NCBI GenBank assembly: GCA_963716215.1
Contig: OY970298.1
Coordinates: 2,790,001-2,854,000 of the forward strand
Length of the DNA stretch: 64,000 nt
Source: JACVRW01 sp963716215
Lineage (GTDB): Bacteria; Actinomycetota; Thermoleophilia; Solirubrobacterales; Thermoleophilaceae
Direction of reading: 5' to 3'
Shown in pieces: positions 40,894-52,726 of this stretch. Below the pieces are notes generated by a model that did not search any database, had not been told where the DNA came from, and saw only the letters and a program-made list of their open reading frames with translations. The first letter of the stretch is position 1; each line of letters begins with the position of its first letter. The position numbers and the translations under genes were made by a program.

Positions 40894-42398
40894 AGCTCGT
40901 CCCGGCCGAAGTCGAGCGCCCGCAGGGCGAGCCAGAGGTCCACGATGTCGGCGGTGCTCCGGAGGTCGCGGCCGGTCAGCTCCTCCACGCGGTGCATGCG
41001 GTAGACGAGCGTCTGCTTGTGCACGTGCAGGCGCTCGGCGGAGCGCTGCCAGGCACGGTTCTCTTCCAGGAACACACTCAGCGAGTGCATCAGCTCGGTG
41101 CCGTGCTCGTCGTCGTAGGTGATGATCGGCCCGAGCACCCGCTGCGCTGCGATGTCGGCCTCGCCGAGCGTGCGCGGGAAGAACAGCGGCGTGGCCTCCC
41201 CGTACCGCACGAACGGCCGCGCCAGCGTATGGGCGGCGGTTTGGGCCCAGCGCGCCTCGCGGGCCGCGTCCGGTGCACGGTCGGGCCTGCGCAGCGGATC
41301 GCTGATGCCCAGGGTGGAGCTCGGGCCCAGGGCCTTACGCAGGGCGGAGCGGGCCTCATCGGTGTCCGGGACCGCCGCGAAGCAGCGCTGGTCGCCCCAC
41401 ACGACCAGGTTGGGCATGCCGAGCTGGGCCAGCTCGTGGTGCAGGTCGCGGTCGCCCGCGCCGTCTGAGCAGGGGCGGAAGGCCATCAGCACCGCGGTCT
41501 CCGCGACGATGCCGTGCTCCTCGAGCCGCTGGTCCGCCGATGCCGGCTCGATGCGGCGCTCGAGCATCGCGGCGAGCAGCTCCGAGCCGAGCCGTCGCCC
41601 GTGGTCGCGCTCGGCGTTCACCCGCTCCACCTCCAGGGCCGCGATGTTCGCCGCGTGCTGCAGGAGCGACAGGTCCGGAGCGTGTTCGTTGTCGTGGAGC
41701 GCCACCAGCGCCGTGGGTCGCTTGCTCGGGACGCGCAGCGCGAAGGCGCTGGTGCCGTTGCAGTCCACGCGCAGCACAGCGGGGAAGACGCCCTTGCGCC
41801 CGCGCAGGTCCTCGACCAGGCGGTCGGCCAGTCCGTCCGGAGGCTCGGCGTCGGCCGTGACCACCGGCAGCGCCGTGACGGCGTCCAGCAGCAGCAGCCG
41901 GCAATCCAGCTGGCGCCCCAGCTCGCGCAGCAGCGTTGCGCTCGACGGCCCGGTGGCGACCACGCCGCCCAGCGCCTCGTACAGCTGCACGGTCTGGACG
42001 AGGCGCTTGTGCTCCTCGTCGGCGTTGGCGTTGGCCACCGTCCTCGAGACGGCCACGAAGGGCACGTCGTGCGGGATCGCGAGCACCGGGAAGGCCAGCT
42101 CCTCCGCTTGCTCGAGCAGCTCGGGCGTAAGCGCGGGCGCATGCATGTCGTCCCCCAGCGCGAGCCCGCTGAGCCCGGCCGCGGCGAGCTCGCCGAGGAA
42201 GGACACCTGTCCCTGCGCGTCGTCGGGCACGTTGAGCCCGTTGGACATCAGCAGGTCGCCCGACGCGAGCCACTCGGTGGCGTTGGGCAGGTCGGAGGTA
42301 TGGGCCCACGTGACCAGCCTTCCCCCTCCCCCGGCCCCCGCGTGGAAGCGCATGTTGAGGAACGGCACCGCGACGAGCTCGGCGACGGTAATGGCCAC
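40890..42398 (-). CDS. PucR-family transcriptional regulator
   Basis: 502-aa regulator of the PucR/CdaR type, which usually controls purine, allantoin, GABA or polyamine use. The N-terminal PucR domain contains WAHTSDLPNATEWLASGDLL and DVPFVAVSR. The C-terminal helix-turn-helix is LHVHKQTLVYRMHRVEELTG (near residues 455-475), followed by the typical DIVDLWLALRAL ending. Divergent from the DUF1989 gene, with a 13-mer shared with the gdmH/permease region between. It is the best candidate for the regulator of this guanidino-nitrogen cluster. Confidence 0.92.
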   Translation of the reverse strand: MAITVAELVAVPFLNMRFHAGAGGGGRLVTWAHTSDLPNATEWLASGDLLMSNGLNVPDDAQGQVSFLGELAAAGLSGLALGDDMHAPALTPELLEQAEELAFPVLAIPHDVPFVAVSRTVANANADEEHKRLVQTVQLYEALGGVVATGPSSATLLRELGRQLDCRLLLLDAVTALPVVTADAEPPDGLADRLVEDLRGRKGVFPAVLRVDCNGTSAFALRVPSKRPTALVALHDNEHAPDLSLLQHAANIAALEVERVNAERDHGRRLGSELLAAMLERRIEPASADQRLEEHGIVAETAVLMAFRPCSDGAGDRDLHHELAQLGMPNLVVWGDQRCFAAVPDTDEARSALRKALGPSSTLGISDPLRRPDRAPDAAREARWAQTAAHTLARPFVRYGEATPLFFPRTLGEADIAAQRVLGPIITYDDEHGTELMHSLSVFLEENRAWQRSAERLHVHKQTLVYRMHRVEELTGRDLRSTADIVDLWLALRALDFGRDEL

Positions 42399-42438
42399 AG
42401 CGGCAATCTAGAGCCACTTCCGCGGTCGTGCCTCGTCA

Positions 42439-42451
42439 GACGATCGTACGA
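42439..42451. promoter_or_regulatory. Shared 13-bp motif, copy B (pucR / DUF1989 intergenic region)
   Basis: The minus strand reads TCGTACGATCGTC, identical to 38172-38184. CAGACGAT (42437-42444) and ATCGTCTG (42474-42481) form an inverted repeat around it, and GGTTGCGG occurs twice (42481 and 42500). Probable binding region for PucR, by position. Confidence 0.4.
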
Positions 42452-42542
42452 CCGGCCCTGGGCGCTCCTGCCCATCGTCTGGTTGCGGGCCGGCCATGCG
42501 GTTGCGGAGACTCACTGGTGAAGCGGCGAAGAGGAGAACCCG

Positions 42543-43148
42543 TTGGCGACTCAGGAAGTCATCCATGTCCCGGCCACCGAGGGCAAGGCCGTGACGGTGA
42601 CGGCCGGCCAGGCCTTTCGGATCATCGACGTGGAGGGCAAGCAGGTGGCCGACCTGTTCGCCTTCAACGCCGCCGACGTCGGCGAATACCACAGTGCGAT
42701 GCACACGCGGGCGGCCGTCAGCCACCTGTTCCCGAAGGTCGGCGAGGCCTTCGTCACCAACCGCCGGCGCCCGATCCTGACGCTCGAGGCCGACGACACG
42801 CCGGCCGTGCACGACATGCTGATCGCGCCCTGCGATCCCGAGCGCTACCAGGGGCTCGGCGTGCAGGAGTGGCACGCGTCGTGCCGGGAGAACCTGGAGA
42901 TCGCGATGCGCGAGCTGGGCCACGAGCAGATCGCACACCCCGCCTCGATCAACCTGTTCATGAACATCCCGGTCGCCGGCGACGGCTCGCTCGGCTGGGA
43001 TCCCGCGGTGACGGGGCCGGGCGACTCGATCACCCTGCGCGCCGTGATGGACGCGATCGTGGTGGTCTCGGCATGTCCGCAGGACATCGTGCCGATCAAC
43101 GACCGCAACCCCACGCCGATCGCGATCGAGCTGTTGGCGTCGGACTAG
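42543..43148 (+). CDS. DUF1989 / urea-carboxylase-associated family protein
   Basis: 201-aa DUF1989 protein. TTG start 42543 with GAGGAG 6 nt upstream. Family pattern: VPATEGKAVTVTAGQAFRII, DVEGKQVADLFAFNA, HASCRENLEIAM, then NLFMNIPV and a late SACPQDIVPIN with a possible metal-binding Cys. Related proteins (CgdA/CgdB) form carboxyguanidine deiminase of the guanidine-carboxylase route, and others flank urea carboxylases. Here only one DUF1989 gene and no carboxylase is seen, so it may act alone. Divergent from pucR. Confidence 0.9.
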   Translation: MATQEVIHVPATEGKAVTVTAGQAFRIIDVEGKQVADLFAFNAADVGEYHSAMHTRAAVSHLFPKVGEAFVTNRRRPILTLEADDTPAVHDMLIAPCDPERYQGLGVQEWHASCRENLEIAMRELGHEQIAHPASINLFMNIPVAGDGSLGWDPAVTGPGDSITLRAVMDAIVVVSACPQDIVPINDRNPTPIAIELLASD

Positions 43149-43176
43149 TCGGGCGCGACGTGCCACGATTTCGCGG

Positions 43177-43620
<444 letters not shown>

Positions 43621-43631
43621 AGTGCCCCGGC

Positions 43632-44039
43632 ATGGACATCACCATTCACGCGAGCTACCTCCCCCACGACGACCCGGCCGCATCGCTGGCCTTCTACCGC
43701 GACACCCTCGGCTTCGAGGTGCGTAACGACGTCGAGTACGGCGGGCTGCACTGGATCACGGTCGGCCCCGCTGACCAGCCCGACACGTCGATCGTCCTGT
43801 ACCCGCCGGCCGCCACCCCCGGGATCACCGACGACGAGCGCGGCGTCGTGGCCGAGATGATGGCCAAGGGCACCTACGCCAGCATCAACCTCGCCACCAG
43901 GGACCTCGCCGCCGCCTTCGAGCGCGTGCAGGCGAGCGCGGAGGTCGTCCAGGAGCCGACCGACCAGCCGTACGGCATTCGCGACTGTGCCATCCGCGAC
44001 CCCGCCGGCAACATGGTCCGCATCCAGGAGCTGGCCTGA
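43632..44039 (+). CDS. VOC-family (glyoxalase/bleomycin-resistance-like) protein
   Basis: 135-aa VOC-fold protein, start ATG 43632. Pattern SYLPHDDPAASLAFYRDTLGFEV and a late DCAIRDPAGNMVRIQE, which are the repeated beta-alpha-beta units of dimeric VOC proteins. The usual metal Glu is the final one in RIQELA. It could bind or modify an antibiotic or methylglyoxal-type compound. It is one nt from the UvrA-like gene (TGA-N-ATG), so co-translated. Confidence 0.88.
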   Translation: MDITIHASYLPHDDPAASLAFYRDTLGFEVRNDVEYGGLHWITVGPADQPDTSIVLYPPAATPGITDDERGVVAEMMAKGTYASINLATRDLAAAFERVQASAEVVQEPTDQPYGIRDCAIRDPAGNMVRIQELA

Positions 44040-44040
44040 G

Positions 44041-46425
<2,385 letters not shown>

Positions 46426-46432
46426 CCGAGGC

Positions 46433-47902
46433 CTAGCCGGCGTACTCGGGCCACCAGCGCTCCAAGCCCAGGTCCTCGGCCACCACGGCGGCGGCGTTGT
46501 AGCCGCCGGCCAGCGAGCCCGGTACCCCCGGGTGTACCGAGCCGCCCGCGAGGTACAGGCCGGCGACCGGGGTGCGCCCAGTCGAGCAGGTCGGGTGCGG
46601 GCGCGCGCCGAACGTCTGCTCGCCCACCAGCGCCCCCTGCCGGATCGACCCGCGCCGCGTCGTGGCGAAGCGCCGTTCGATGTCGAGCGGCGTGTCGCAG
46701 AACTGGAACAGCAGGTTGGCGTCCGCGAGGCCCGGGAAGCTCGCCTCGAGCGCCTCCCAGCAGCGGGCCCGGTGCGCGGTCCGGATCCGGTCCCAGCCCG
46801 GCTCGGGGACCTCGAAGGGCACGTGCGTCTGCATGCGCAGCGTGTGCAGCGGCCCGAAGGGACCCGGCGACGCCTGCAGCGGGTCGTGCGCGCTCACCGC
46901 GGTCAGGTGCCCGGCCACCCGCTCCGGCAGCTCCCCGCGCAGGACGGCCGCGAAGTGGTCGTCGACGTCGCTGGCGGTCTGGAAGCCGAAGATGCGGATC
47001 AGGGCGCCCGGGACCGGCGCCGGCGGGTCGCCCTTGATCCCGAAATGGGCCGTGAAGGGCCCGGTGGCCTCCTCGATCCAGCCCGACGCCGCCTCCCGCA
47101 GCTCCGCGGGCGCCAGCTCGGGGTCGAGCACCCCCAGGAACGTGGAACGCGGGTCGAGCGTCGAGATCACGGCGCGCGCCTCGGTCTCCCGGCCGTCGGC
47201 CGTGCGCAGCCGGAAGCCGTCGCCGGCCGGCTCCACGTGCGTCACCTCCGAGGCCACCAGCGCCCGTGTGCCGGCCGCCACCGCCACGCGCGCGAGCCCG
47301 TTGGCCAGGTTCTTCGACCCGCCCACCACGATCGCCGGGCTGAACAGCCGCGCGACGCAGAACGCGCCGATCGCCCCGAGCGGGACGTCGGGCTCCAGGA
47401 AGCCGGCCAGGCCACAGGCGTAGCGCAGCACCGTCGCCGCCCGTGGATCCTCCGCGCCCTCCGCGAGCGCCGAGGGCGTCGCATCGGCCAGCGCAAGGCT
47501 CGGCGGCCCTGCCTCCGGCGACCGGTAGAGCAGCGGCGTCACGGTCTCGGAGGCCTCCGCGAGCAGTTGCTCGACCTCGGCTCCCAACCCTCCGCCCCCG
47601 CGCGCGACCTCGAGCTCCTCGCCTCCGTCCGTGACCACGGAGAACGCGAGCTCGGGTCGGACGAACCCGATCCCCTGCGACTCGAGGTCGAGGTCGCGAT
47701 ACGGCGGCAGCTCGTCCGCGAACGGCAGCTCGAACTGCGCGAGGTTGTACTGGAACGGGGTGGAATAGTCGTCGGTGGCGAGCGTGCCACCGCGCTCGAA
47801 GCGCTTCTCGAACATGACCACTCGCGCGCCCGCGCGGGCCAGGTAGGCGGCCGCCGTGAGGCCGTTCGGCCCGGAGCCGACGATGGCCACGTCGTAGGTC
47901 AT
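46433..47902 (-). CDS. FAD-dependent oxidoreductase (phytoene-desaturase-like), paralogue 2
   Basis: 489-aa flavoprotein of the CrtI/amine-oxidase-like group. Start at ATG 47902 with TYDVAIVGSGPNGLTAAAYL, the GxGxxG dinucleotide motif, then VVMFEKRFERGGTLATD. C-terminal GLYLAGGSVHPGVPGSLAGG is the typical FAD-binding end block. Its start overlaps the stop of the upstream flavoprotein by 4 nt. Members of this group desaturate, isomerise or oxidise lipids, carotenoids and amines; the substrate here is unknown. Confidence 0.88.
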   Translation of the reverse strand: MTYDVAIVGSGPNGLTAAAYLARAGARVVMFEKRFERGGTLATDDYSTPFQYNLAQFELPFADELPPYRDLDLESQGIGFVRPELAFSVVTDGGEELEVARGGGGLGAEVEQLLAEASETVTPLLYRSPEAGPPSLALADATPSALAEGAEDPRAATVLRYACGLAGFLEPDVPLGAIGAFCVARLFSPAIVVGGSKNLANGLARVAVAAGTRALVASEVTHVEPAGDGFRLRTADGRETEARAVISTLDPRSTFLGVLDPELAPAELREAASGWIEEATGPFTAHFGIKGDPPAPVPGALIRIFGFQTASDVDDHFAAVLRGELPERVAGHLTAVSAHDPLQASPGPFGPLHTLRMQTHVPFEVPEPGWDRIRTAHRARCWEALEASFPGLADANLLFQFCDTPLDIERRFATTRRGSIRQGALVGEQTFGARPHPTCSTGRTPVAGLYLAGGSVHPGVPGSLAGGYNAAAVVAEDLGLERWWPEYAG

Positions 47903-49566
47903 CGCGGCTCGTGGCGCTGCGGCGCGAGCAGCCGATCGAGGTTCTCGAGATACCACTCGCACGGACGCGAGCTCCACCACGATTGGTCGCGCACCCCGGC
48001 GTCCTCGGCGACCGTGTGCGCGGCGTTGTATCCGGCCGCCATCCAGCTGAGGCCCACCGGCCACACGCCGTTGGACATGTAGAGCCCGTCGAGGGGCATG
48101 CGGTACGGCATGCGGTCGAGGATCCACTGGTCCTCGCTGAAGTCGCCGCCCACCACCTGACCGAACTTCGCCGCCCGGTTCAGGCGCCAGTTGTCGAGCG
48201 GGGTCCACTCGTACTGGTCGAGCACCATCTCATCCCAGTCGGGCACCAGTTCGGCCATCGTGCGGTTGCGCGCGGCCAGCAGCTCGTGGCGAATCTCGCC
48301 GTCCCACGCCTCCGGTCCGCCCAGCCCATGCAGCGGATAGGGGAAGCACTCCTCGGCCCGCAGGATGTTGTGACCCTCCGGCGAGACGCTCGTGGGGTCC
48401 GCCGGCGCGTAGTAGGTGAACTCCATCAGCTGCCCCGCGGCCTTCCAGGTGTCGTTTCCGAGCATGTCCACCATGTAGCGCTTCGTTCCCTCCCAGGAGT
48501 CGAAGGCGCGGTACACGAGGATGGCCTCGTTGATCAGCGGGTCGAAACCGGACGAGCCCCAGTCGATGCGACGATCCAGCAGCCACGACGTGACGTGCGA
48601 GCCGCGCAGGCCCATCTTCCAGTGGCGCATCTTGGCCGCGAGCCGCGGGTCGGCGCCGGCCACCGTGTCCTCTCCCACCAGCCGCAGCGTCTCCGGCACG
48701 CCGGCGTTCGAGAGCACCCCCACGCGGGCATCGAGCTGGGCGCCGGGCCGCAGCGACCGCTCTCCGAGCACCACGCCGGTCGCCCGCCCGTCCTCGATGA
48801 CGATCTCTTCAACCGTCGAGTTCGTGAGGATCGCTCCGCCGTGCTCGAGGAAGCACTGGGTCAGGGCGTCGACCTGGATCTCGTTGCCCCCGACCCCGAT
48901 CCCGGTCGTGTAGTAGAGGGCGAAGGTGACCCCGTACGCGCCCTGGCCGCGCGCGAACGGCGCGCCGTGCTCCCAGAACGCGACCGGGGTCATGAGGATC
49001 TGCCGGCAGGCGTCCGACTCGAAGGTGCGCTCGCACAGCTCCGGACCGGTCATCTCCGACATCTCCGCGACGCTGAAGCCCATCGCGTACGCGCAGATCT
49101 CGAAGATCCGCTCGAGCTTCGAGGGGTCCGGGTGCGGCGTGAACGAGCACAGCTCGTTGAACTCGACCAGCGTCTCGTGCACGCGCTCCTGGATGCCGAG
49201 CATCCGCTCCCCGTCGCGCTCCGAGTGCTTGGCGAAGTTCTCGGCGGTCCGCGCCGGGTCCTGGCAGATCAGGCAGTTGGTGCCGTCGCGGAAGGTGGTG
49301 CCGAGGATGACCGGGCTGATCTTGAAGCGGAACCCGTAGTCCTCCAGCCCCAGGTCTTCGATCACCGGCGAGTTGCCGGCGAAGCTGACCCCCACGTGCG
49401 GGCTGTCGAGCGTCTGCGCCCAGGTCTCGTGGGAGCAGCAGAAGGAACCCAGCTCGGAGTTGGCCTCCACGATCAGCACGTCCAGGCCGGCCTTCTGCAG
49501 ATACGTCGCGGCGGGCAGCCCGCCGGACAGCCCGCCGCCGATGACGATGACGTCGTGGGTCGCCAT
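47899..49566 (-). CDS. FAD-dependent oxidoreductase (phytoene-desaturase-like), paralogue 1
   Basis: 555-aa flavoprotein. ATG 49566 overlaps the ureohydrolase TGA (TGATG). N-terminus MATHDVIVIGGGLSGGLPAA is a modified GxGxxG loop, followed by VLIVEANSELGSFCCSHETW with an unusual Cys-Cys pair where other members have GG. The end MPLDGLYMSNGVWPVGLSWM is the C-terminal FAD motif. It is a distant paralogue of the next gene and, with it and the ureohydrolase, forms a tight three-gene unit. Confidence 0.88.
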   Translation of the reverse strand: MATHDVIVIGGGLSGGLPAATYLQKAGLDVLIVEANSELGSFCCSHETWAQTLDSPHVGVSFAGNSPVIEDLGLEDYGFRFKISPVILGTTFRDGTNCLICQDPARTAENFAKHSERDGERMLGIQERVHETLVEFNELCSFTPHPDPSKLERIFEICAYAMGFSVAEMSEMTGPELCERTFESDACRQILMTPVAFWEHGAPFARGQGAYGVTFALYYTTGIGVGGNEIQVDALTQCFLEHGGAILTNSTVEEIVIEDGRATGVVLGERSLRPGAQLDARVGVLSNAGVPETLRLVGEDTVAGADPRLAAKMRHWKMGLRGSHVTSWLLDRRIDWGSSGFDPLINEAILVYRAFDSWEGTKRYMVDMLGNDTWKAAGQLMEFTYYAPADPTSVSPEGHNILRAEECFPYPLHGLGGPEAWDGEIRHELLAARNRTMAELVPDWDEMVLDQYEWTPLDNWRLNRAAKFGQVVGGDFSEDQWILDRMPYRMPLDGLYMSNGVWPVGLSWMAAGYNAAHTVAEDAGVRDQSWWSSRPCEWYLENLDRLLAPQRHEPR

Positions 49567-50549
49567 CAACCGTCGAGCGCGCCGGCGTGCGCCGCCAGCC
49601 CATCCATCACGACCCGCCCCGCGATCGCGGCCGTGACCGAGCTGGAATCGAGGCTCGGCGCGGTCTCCACCACGTCGAGGCCGACCAGCCCGTGCCGTGC
49701 CACTCCGCGCACCAGCTCGAGCATCTCCCGCGAGGTGAGCCCGCCCGGGGTCGGCACGCAGGTGCCGGGCGCGTAGGCGCCGTCGAGCGCGTCGACGTCC
49801 ACGCTCAGGTAGATGCCGTCGGTCCCGTTGCCGGCGATCTCGAGCGCCTGCTCCACCACAGATGCCACGCCGCGCTCCCAGATGTCCTCCAGCCAGACCA
49901 CGGTGATGCCCTGCTCGCGGCAGTAGCGCAGCTCGGTGCGCGGGTTCATCCAGCCGCTGATGGCCAGCAGCGCGACCTTCTTCGGGTCGAACCCGGCGTC
50001 CACGGCGCGCGTGATCGGGCAGCAGTGGTTGAGCTGCTCGCCCCCGACGTCCATGGCGGTGTCGAGATGAGTGTCGATCAGCACCAGGCCGGGGTTCTCG
50101 AACTGCTTGCGGACGGCGCGGACGGCCGGGATCGTGACCGAGTGATCGCCGCCGAGGGTGACCGGGATCGCCCCGGCGTCGAGGATCTGGCCGATGTCGC
50201 GCTCGCCGTTGGCGAACGTCTTCTCGGCGTTGGCGAGGATCACGTCGCAGTCCCCGCAGTCCACCGGGCTCAGCGCGTCAACGAGGTCGAAGTCCCAGGT
50301 GGCGTTGTAGCTCAGGAACTGGCTCGAGATCTCGCGAATCCCGCGCGGGCCGTAGTTGGCACCGGTGCGGCTGATCGACGTCGAGTCCCACGGGATCCCA
50401 TAGATCGCAGCCCGAGCGCCGTGGGCGCTCAGGGCGGCGGAGTCGGCGCCCACGTACGGGAGCTTCAGAAAAGAACCGGCCAGCCCCGCGTGCAGCAGCG
50501 AGGTCCACATCGTGTGGTCGACCGACGGATCGCCCTGCTCTGTCGCCAT
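49566..50549 (-). CDS. Ureohydrolase, paralogue 4 (DTHLD variant)
   Basis: 327-aa arginase-superfamily enzyme, start ATG 50549 preceded by AGGGG. Metal motifs: LGGDHSVTIPA, LIDTHLDTAMD (DTHLD instead of the common DAHxD), and SVDVDALDGAYAPG. The active-site regions GIPWDSTSISRTGANYGP and EQLNHCCPITRAV are unlike classic agmatinase. It is the first gene of a three-gene leftward unit with two flavoproteins and is divergent from a nitrilase-family gene. The substrate is likely a guanidino compound, but which one cannot be told. Confidence 0.92.
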   Translation of the reverse strand: MATEQGDPSVDHTMWTSLLHAGLAGSFLKLPYVGADSAALSAHGARAAIYGIPWDSTSISRTGANYGPRGIREISSQFLSYNATWDFDLVDALSPVDCGDCDVILANAEKTFANGERDIGQILDAGAIPVTLGGDHSVTIPAVRAVRKQFENPGLVLIDTHLDTAMDVGGEQLNHCCPITRAVDAGFDPKKVALLAISGWMNPRTELRYCREQGITVVWLEDIWERGVASVVEQALEIAGNGTDGIYLSVDVDALDGAYAPGTCVPTPGGLTSREMLELVRGVARHGLVGLDVVETAPSLDSSSVTAAIAGRVVMDGLAAHAGALDG

Positions 50550-50585
50550 TCCCCTACCCCTCTCTATGGACGTACCATTCGCGGC

Positions 50586-51356
50586 GTGCGAATCACGCTG
50601 GCGCAGCTTATGCCTCGCCCGCGCGACGTGCCGCGCAACGTCACGCGCGCGCAAGAGCTGCTGGCGGACGGCACCGCCGGCGAACTGCTGGTGCTGCCCG
50701 AGCTGTTCCTCTGCGGCTACCAGCTCGCGGACGTCGAGCCGCTGGCGATCGAGCTCGACGGCCCCGAGGTCGGTGCCCTGAGGGAGGCCGCGCGTGCGTC
50801 GTCGACCGCCGTGGTGGTGGGCGCGGCCGAGCGCACGGGGAGCGGCGTGGCGAACAGCGCGATCTGCATCGATGCGACCGGCGAGCTGACCGGCGTCTAT
50901 CGCAAGACCCATCTGTTCGGCGCCGAGCGGGAGGCGTACGTGCCCGGCGACTCGCTGGCCACGATCGGGCTCGGCGACCGCACGCTCGGCGTGATGATCT
51001 GCTTCGACATGGAGTTCCCCGAGGTGGCGCGCACGCTCGCGGCACAGGGCGCCGACCTGCTCGTCACGATCTCGGCCAACCCGGAGCCCTTCGAGCTGGA
51101 CCACGACCTGTTCGCGCGCACGAGGGCCCTGGAGAACGGGCTGCCGCACGTGTACGTCAACCGCGTCGGCGACGAGAGCGGCTTCGTCTTCGGCGGTCGC
51201 TCGCTGGCACTCGATCCCGACGCCGGCGTGCTCGCCGAGGCGGGCCCGCGGGCCGAGCGCGTGCTGACCGCGGACGTCGGGGCGCCCGGGCGCAGCGACG
51301 CGCGCACGCGCTACCGCGAGCTGTTGCGCGCGGAGCTGTACGTGCGTCCGGGATAG
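50586..51356 (+). CDS. Carbon-nitrogen hydrolase (nitrilase superfamily)
   Basis: 256-aa amidase-like enzyme, start GTG 50586 (VRITLAQLMPRPRDVPRNVT). The Glu-Lys-Cys triad is in VLPELFLCGY, YRKTHLFG and MICFDMEFPEVAR. The late GLPHVYVNRVGDESGFVFGG is typical of the amidase/N-carbamoylputrescine-amidase side. 36 nt from the divergent ureohydrolase. It could hydrolyse an omega-amide or N-carbamoyl compound made in this cluster. Confidence 0.9.
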   Translation: MRITLAQLMPRPRDVPRNVTRAQELLADGTAGELLVLPELFLCGYQLADVEPLAIELDGPEVGALREAARASSTAVVVGAAERTGSGVANSAICIDATGELTGVYRKTHLFGAEREAYVPGDSLATIGLGDRTLGVMICFDMEFPEVARTLAAQGADLLVTISANPEPFELDHDLFARTRALENGLPHVYVNRVGDESGFVFGGRSLALDPDAGVLAEAGPRAERVLTADVGAPGRSDARTRYRELLRAELYVRPG

Positions 51357-51365
51357 GCTGCGCCG

Positions 51366-51767
51366 ATGTCGCGCGAGGCGGTCGATGTGGTGCAGCGGGC
51401 CTACGACGCCTACAACGCGGACGACCTCGACGCGCTGATCGAGCTCTACGCGCCCGACGCCGAGATGGAGGTGGTGGTGCTCGGGCAGATCCATCGCGGC
51501 CAGGCCGCGATCCGGAGATCGTTCGAGGACTACTTCGAGGTCGTCGACGCCGCCCACACCGAGCCGCTGGAGTTCATCGACCAGGGCGACCGGCTCGTGG
51601 TGCCTGTCCGGCTGGACGGCCGCCTTCGCCACACCGGCATCACCGGCGAGATGATGGCCACCGAGATGGTCCACGCCTTCGAGGTGCGCGACGGCAAGAT
51701 CGTGTGGAACTACATCTGCACGGACCGCGACGACGCGATCCGCGCCGCCGAGCTGCGCGGCGGCTAG
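51366..51767 (+). CDS. SnoaL/NTF2-like protein
   Basis: 133-aa NTF2-fold protein (DVVQRAYDAYNADDLDALIE, then YAPDAEMEVVV and a late VWNYICTDRDDAIRAAEL). ATG 51366, 9 nt after the nitrilase-family stop, so co-transcribed. Convergent with a permease gene by 4 nt. Role unknown; likely a small ligand binder or isomerase for the neighbouring enzymes. Confidence 0.85.
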   Translation: MSREAVDVVQRAYDAYNADDLDALIELYAPDAEMEVVVLGQIHRGQAAIRRSFEDYFEVVDAAHTEPLEFIDQGDRLVVPVRLDGRLRHTGITGEMMATEMVHAFEVRDGKIVWNYICTDRDDAIRAAELRGG

Positions 51768-52726
51768 GTCGGCAGGCCCGCGCGCCGGACCCTCGGGTCG
51801 AGCCAGGCCACGATCACGTCGACGATCGCGCTGGCCAGCACGACGACGATCGCCAGGTAGATGGCCATGCCCACGATCGCGGGCACGTCCAGGCCACCGA
51901 GCGTCTCGGAGGTGAGCAGCCCGACACCGGGCAGCCCGAAGATCACCTCCACGTAGAGCGCGTAGCCGCCGAACGCGTGCGAGAAGTCCAACCCCCACAC
52001 GCTGACCGGCGGGATCAGCCCGTTGCGCAGCACGTGCCGGCGGATCACTTGCTTCTCGGACAGGCCCTTCGCCCGGGCGGTCAGCACCCAGTTCTCGTCG
52101 ACGGCCTCCAGCAGCGAGGCCCGCACGATCTGCACGTAGGCCCCGGCGAAGGGCACGGCCGCTGCGATCCACGGCAGCAGCATGTGCCAGAGCCACTGGA
52201 CCGGGTCGTCGGTCAGGCCGACGTACCCCTCCTCGGGGAAGATCGACCACTTGTGGGCGAGGAAGGCCCACAGCACCGACGCGAGCACCAGCGACGGGAT
52301 CGAGTAGGCGGCAGCCGCGGCGGAGGTGATCACACGGTCCTGCCACTGGTCCCTGTGCCTAACGCAGACTCCTGCGAGCCCCACCCCCGTTCCGATCGCG
52401 ATCAGCGCGGCGCCGACGACGAGCCAGAAGGTCACCGGCAGCGCCTCCAGGAACGCCGTGCGCAGGCTGCCGCAGCTGTAGAAGCACTCGACGTCGCCGC
52501 TGAGGATCTCCTTCATCAGCCGCACGTACTGGGTGGGCAGCGGGTCGTCGAGACCGTACTTCTCGGTCGCCATGGCGCGGGTCTCGTTGTTGCCCTTCTC
52601 CGCGCCCCCGAGGAAGTAGGCGGGGTCGACGTTCGGAATCGTCCAGAACAGCACGAACGCGACCACCGACGCGACGAAGGCGGTCACCAGCGCCCAGCCG
52701 AGCCTGCGGGCGGCGAACGCGATCAC
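51764..52726 (-). CDS. Dpp/Opp-type ABC permease (DppB-like)
   Basis: 320-aa membrane permease, start GTG 52726 (VIAFAARRLGWALVTAFVAS). It has the N-terminal helix and large extracytoplasmic loop typical of DppB, and the EAA loop around LTARAKGLSEKQVIRRHVLRNG. A GLDDPLPTQYVR segment, common in DppB-type proteins, is visible. The DppC-like partner is upstream with a 4-nt overlap. No substrate-binding protein or ATPase gene for it is in the window. Confidence 0.9.
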   Translation of the reverse strand: MIAFAARRLGWALVTAFVASVVAFVLFWTIPNVDPAYFLGGAEKGNNETRAMATEKYGLDDPLPTQYVRLMKEILSGDVECFYSCGSLRTAFLEALPVTFWLVVGAALIAIGTGVGLAGVCVRHRDQWQDRVITSAAAAAYSIPSLVLASVLWAFLAHKWSIFPEEGYVGLTDDPVQWLWHMLLPWIAAAVPFAGAYVQIVRASLLEAVDENWVLTARAKGLSEKQVIRRHVLRNGLIPPVSVWGLDFSHAFGGYALYVEVIFGLPGVGLLTSETLGGLDVPAIVGMAIYLAIVVVLASAIVDVIVAWLDPRVRRAGLPT

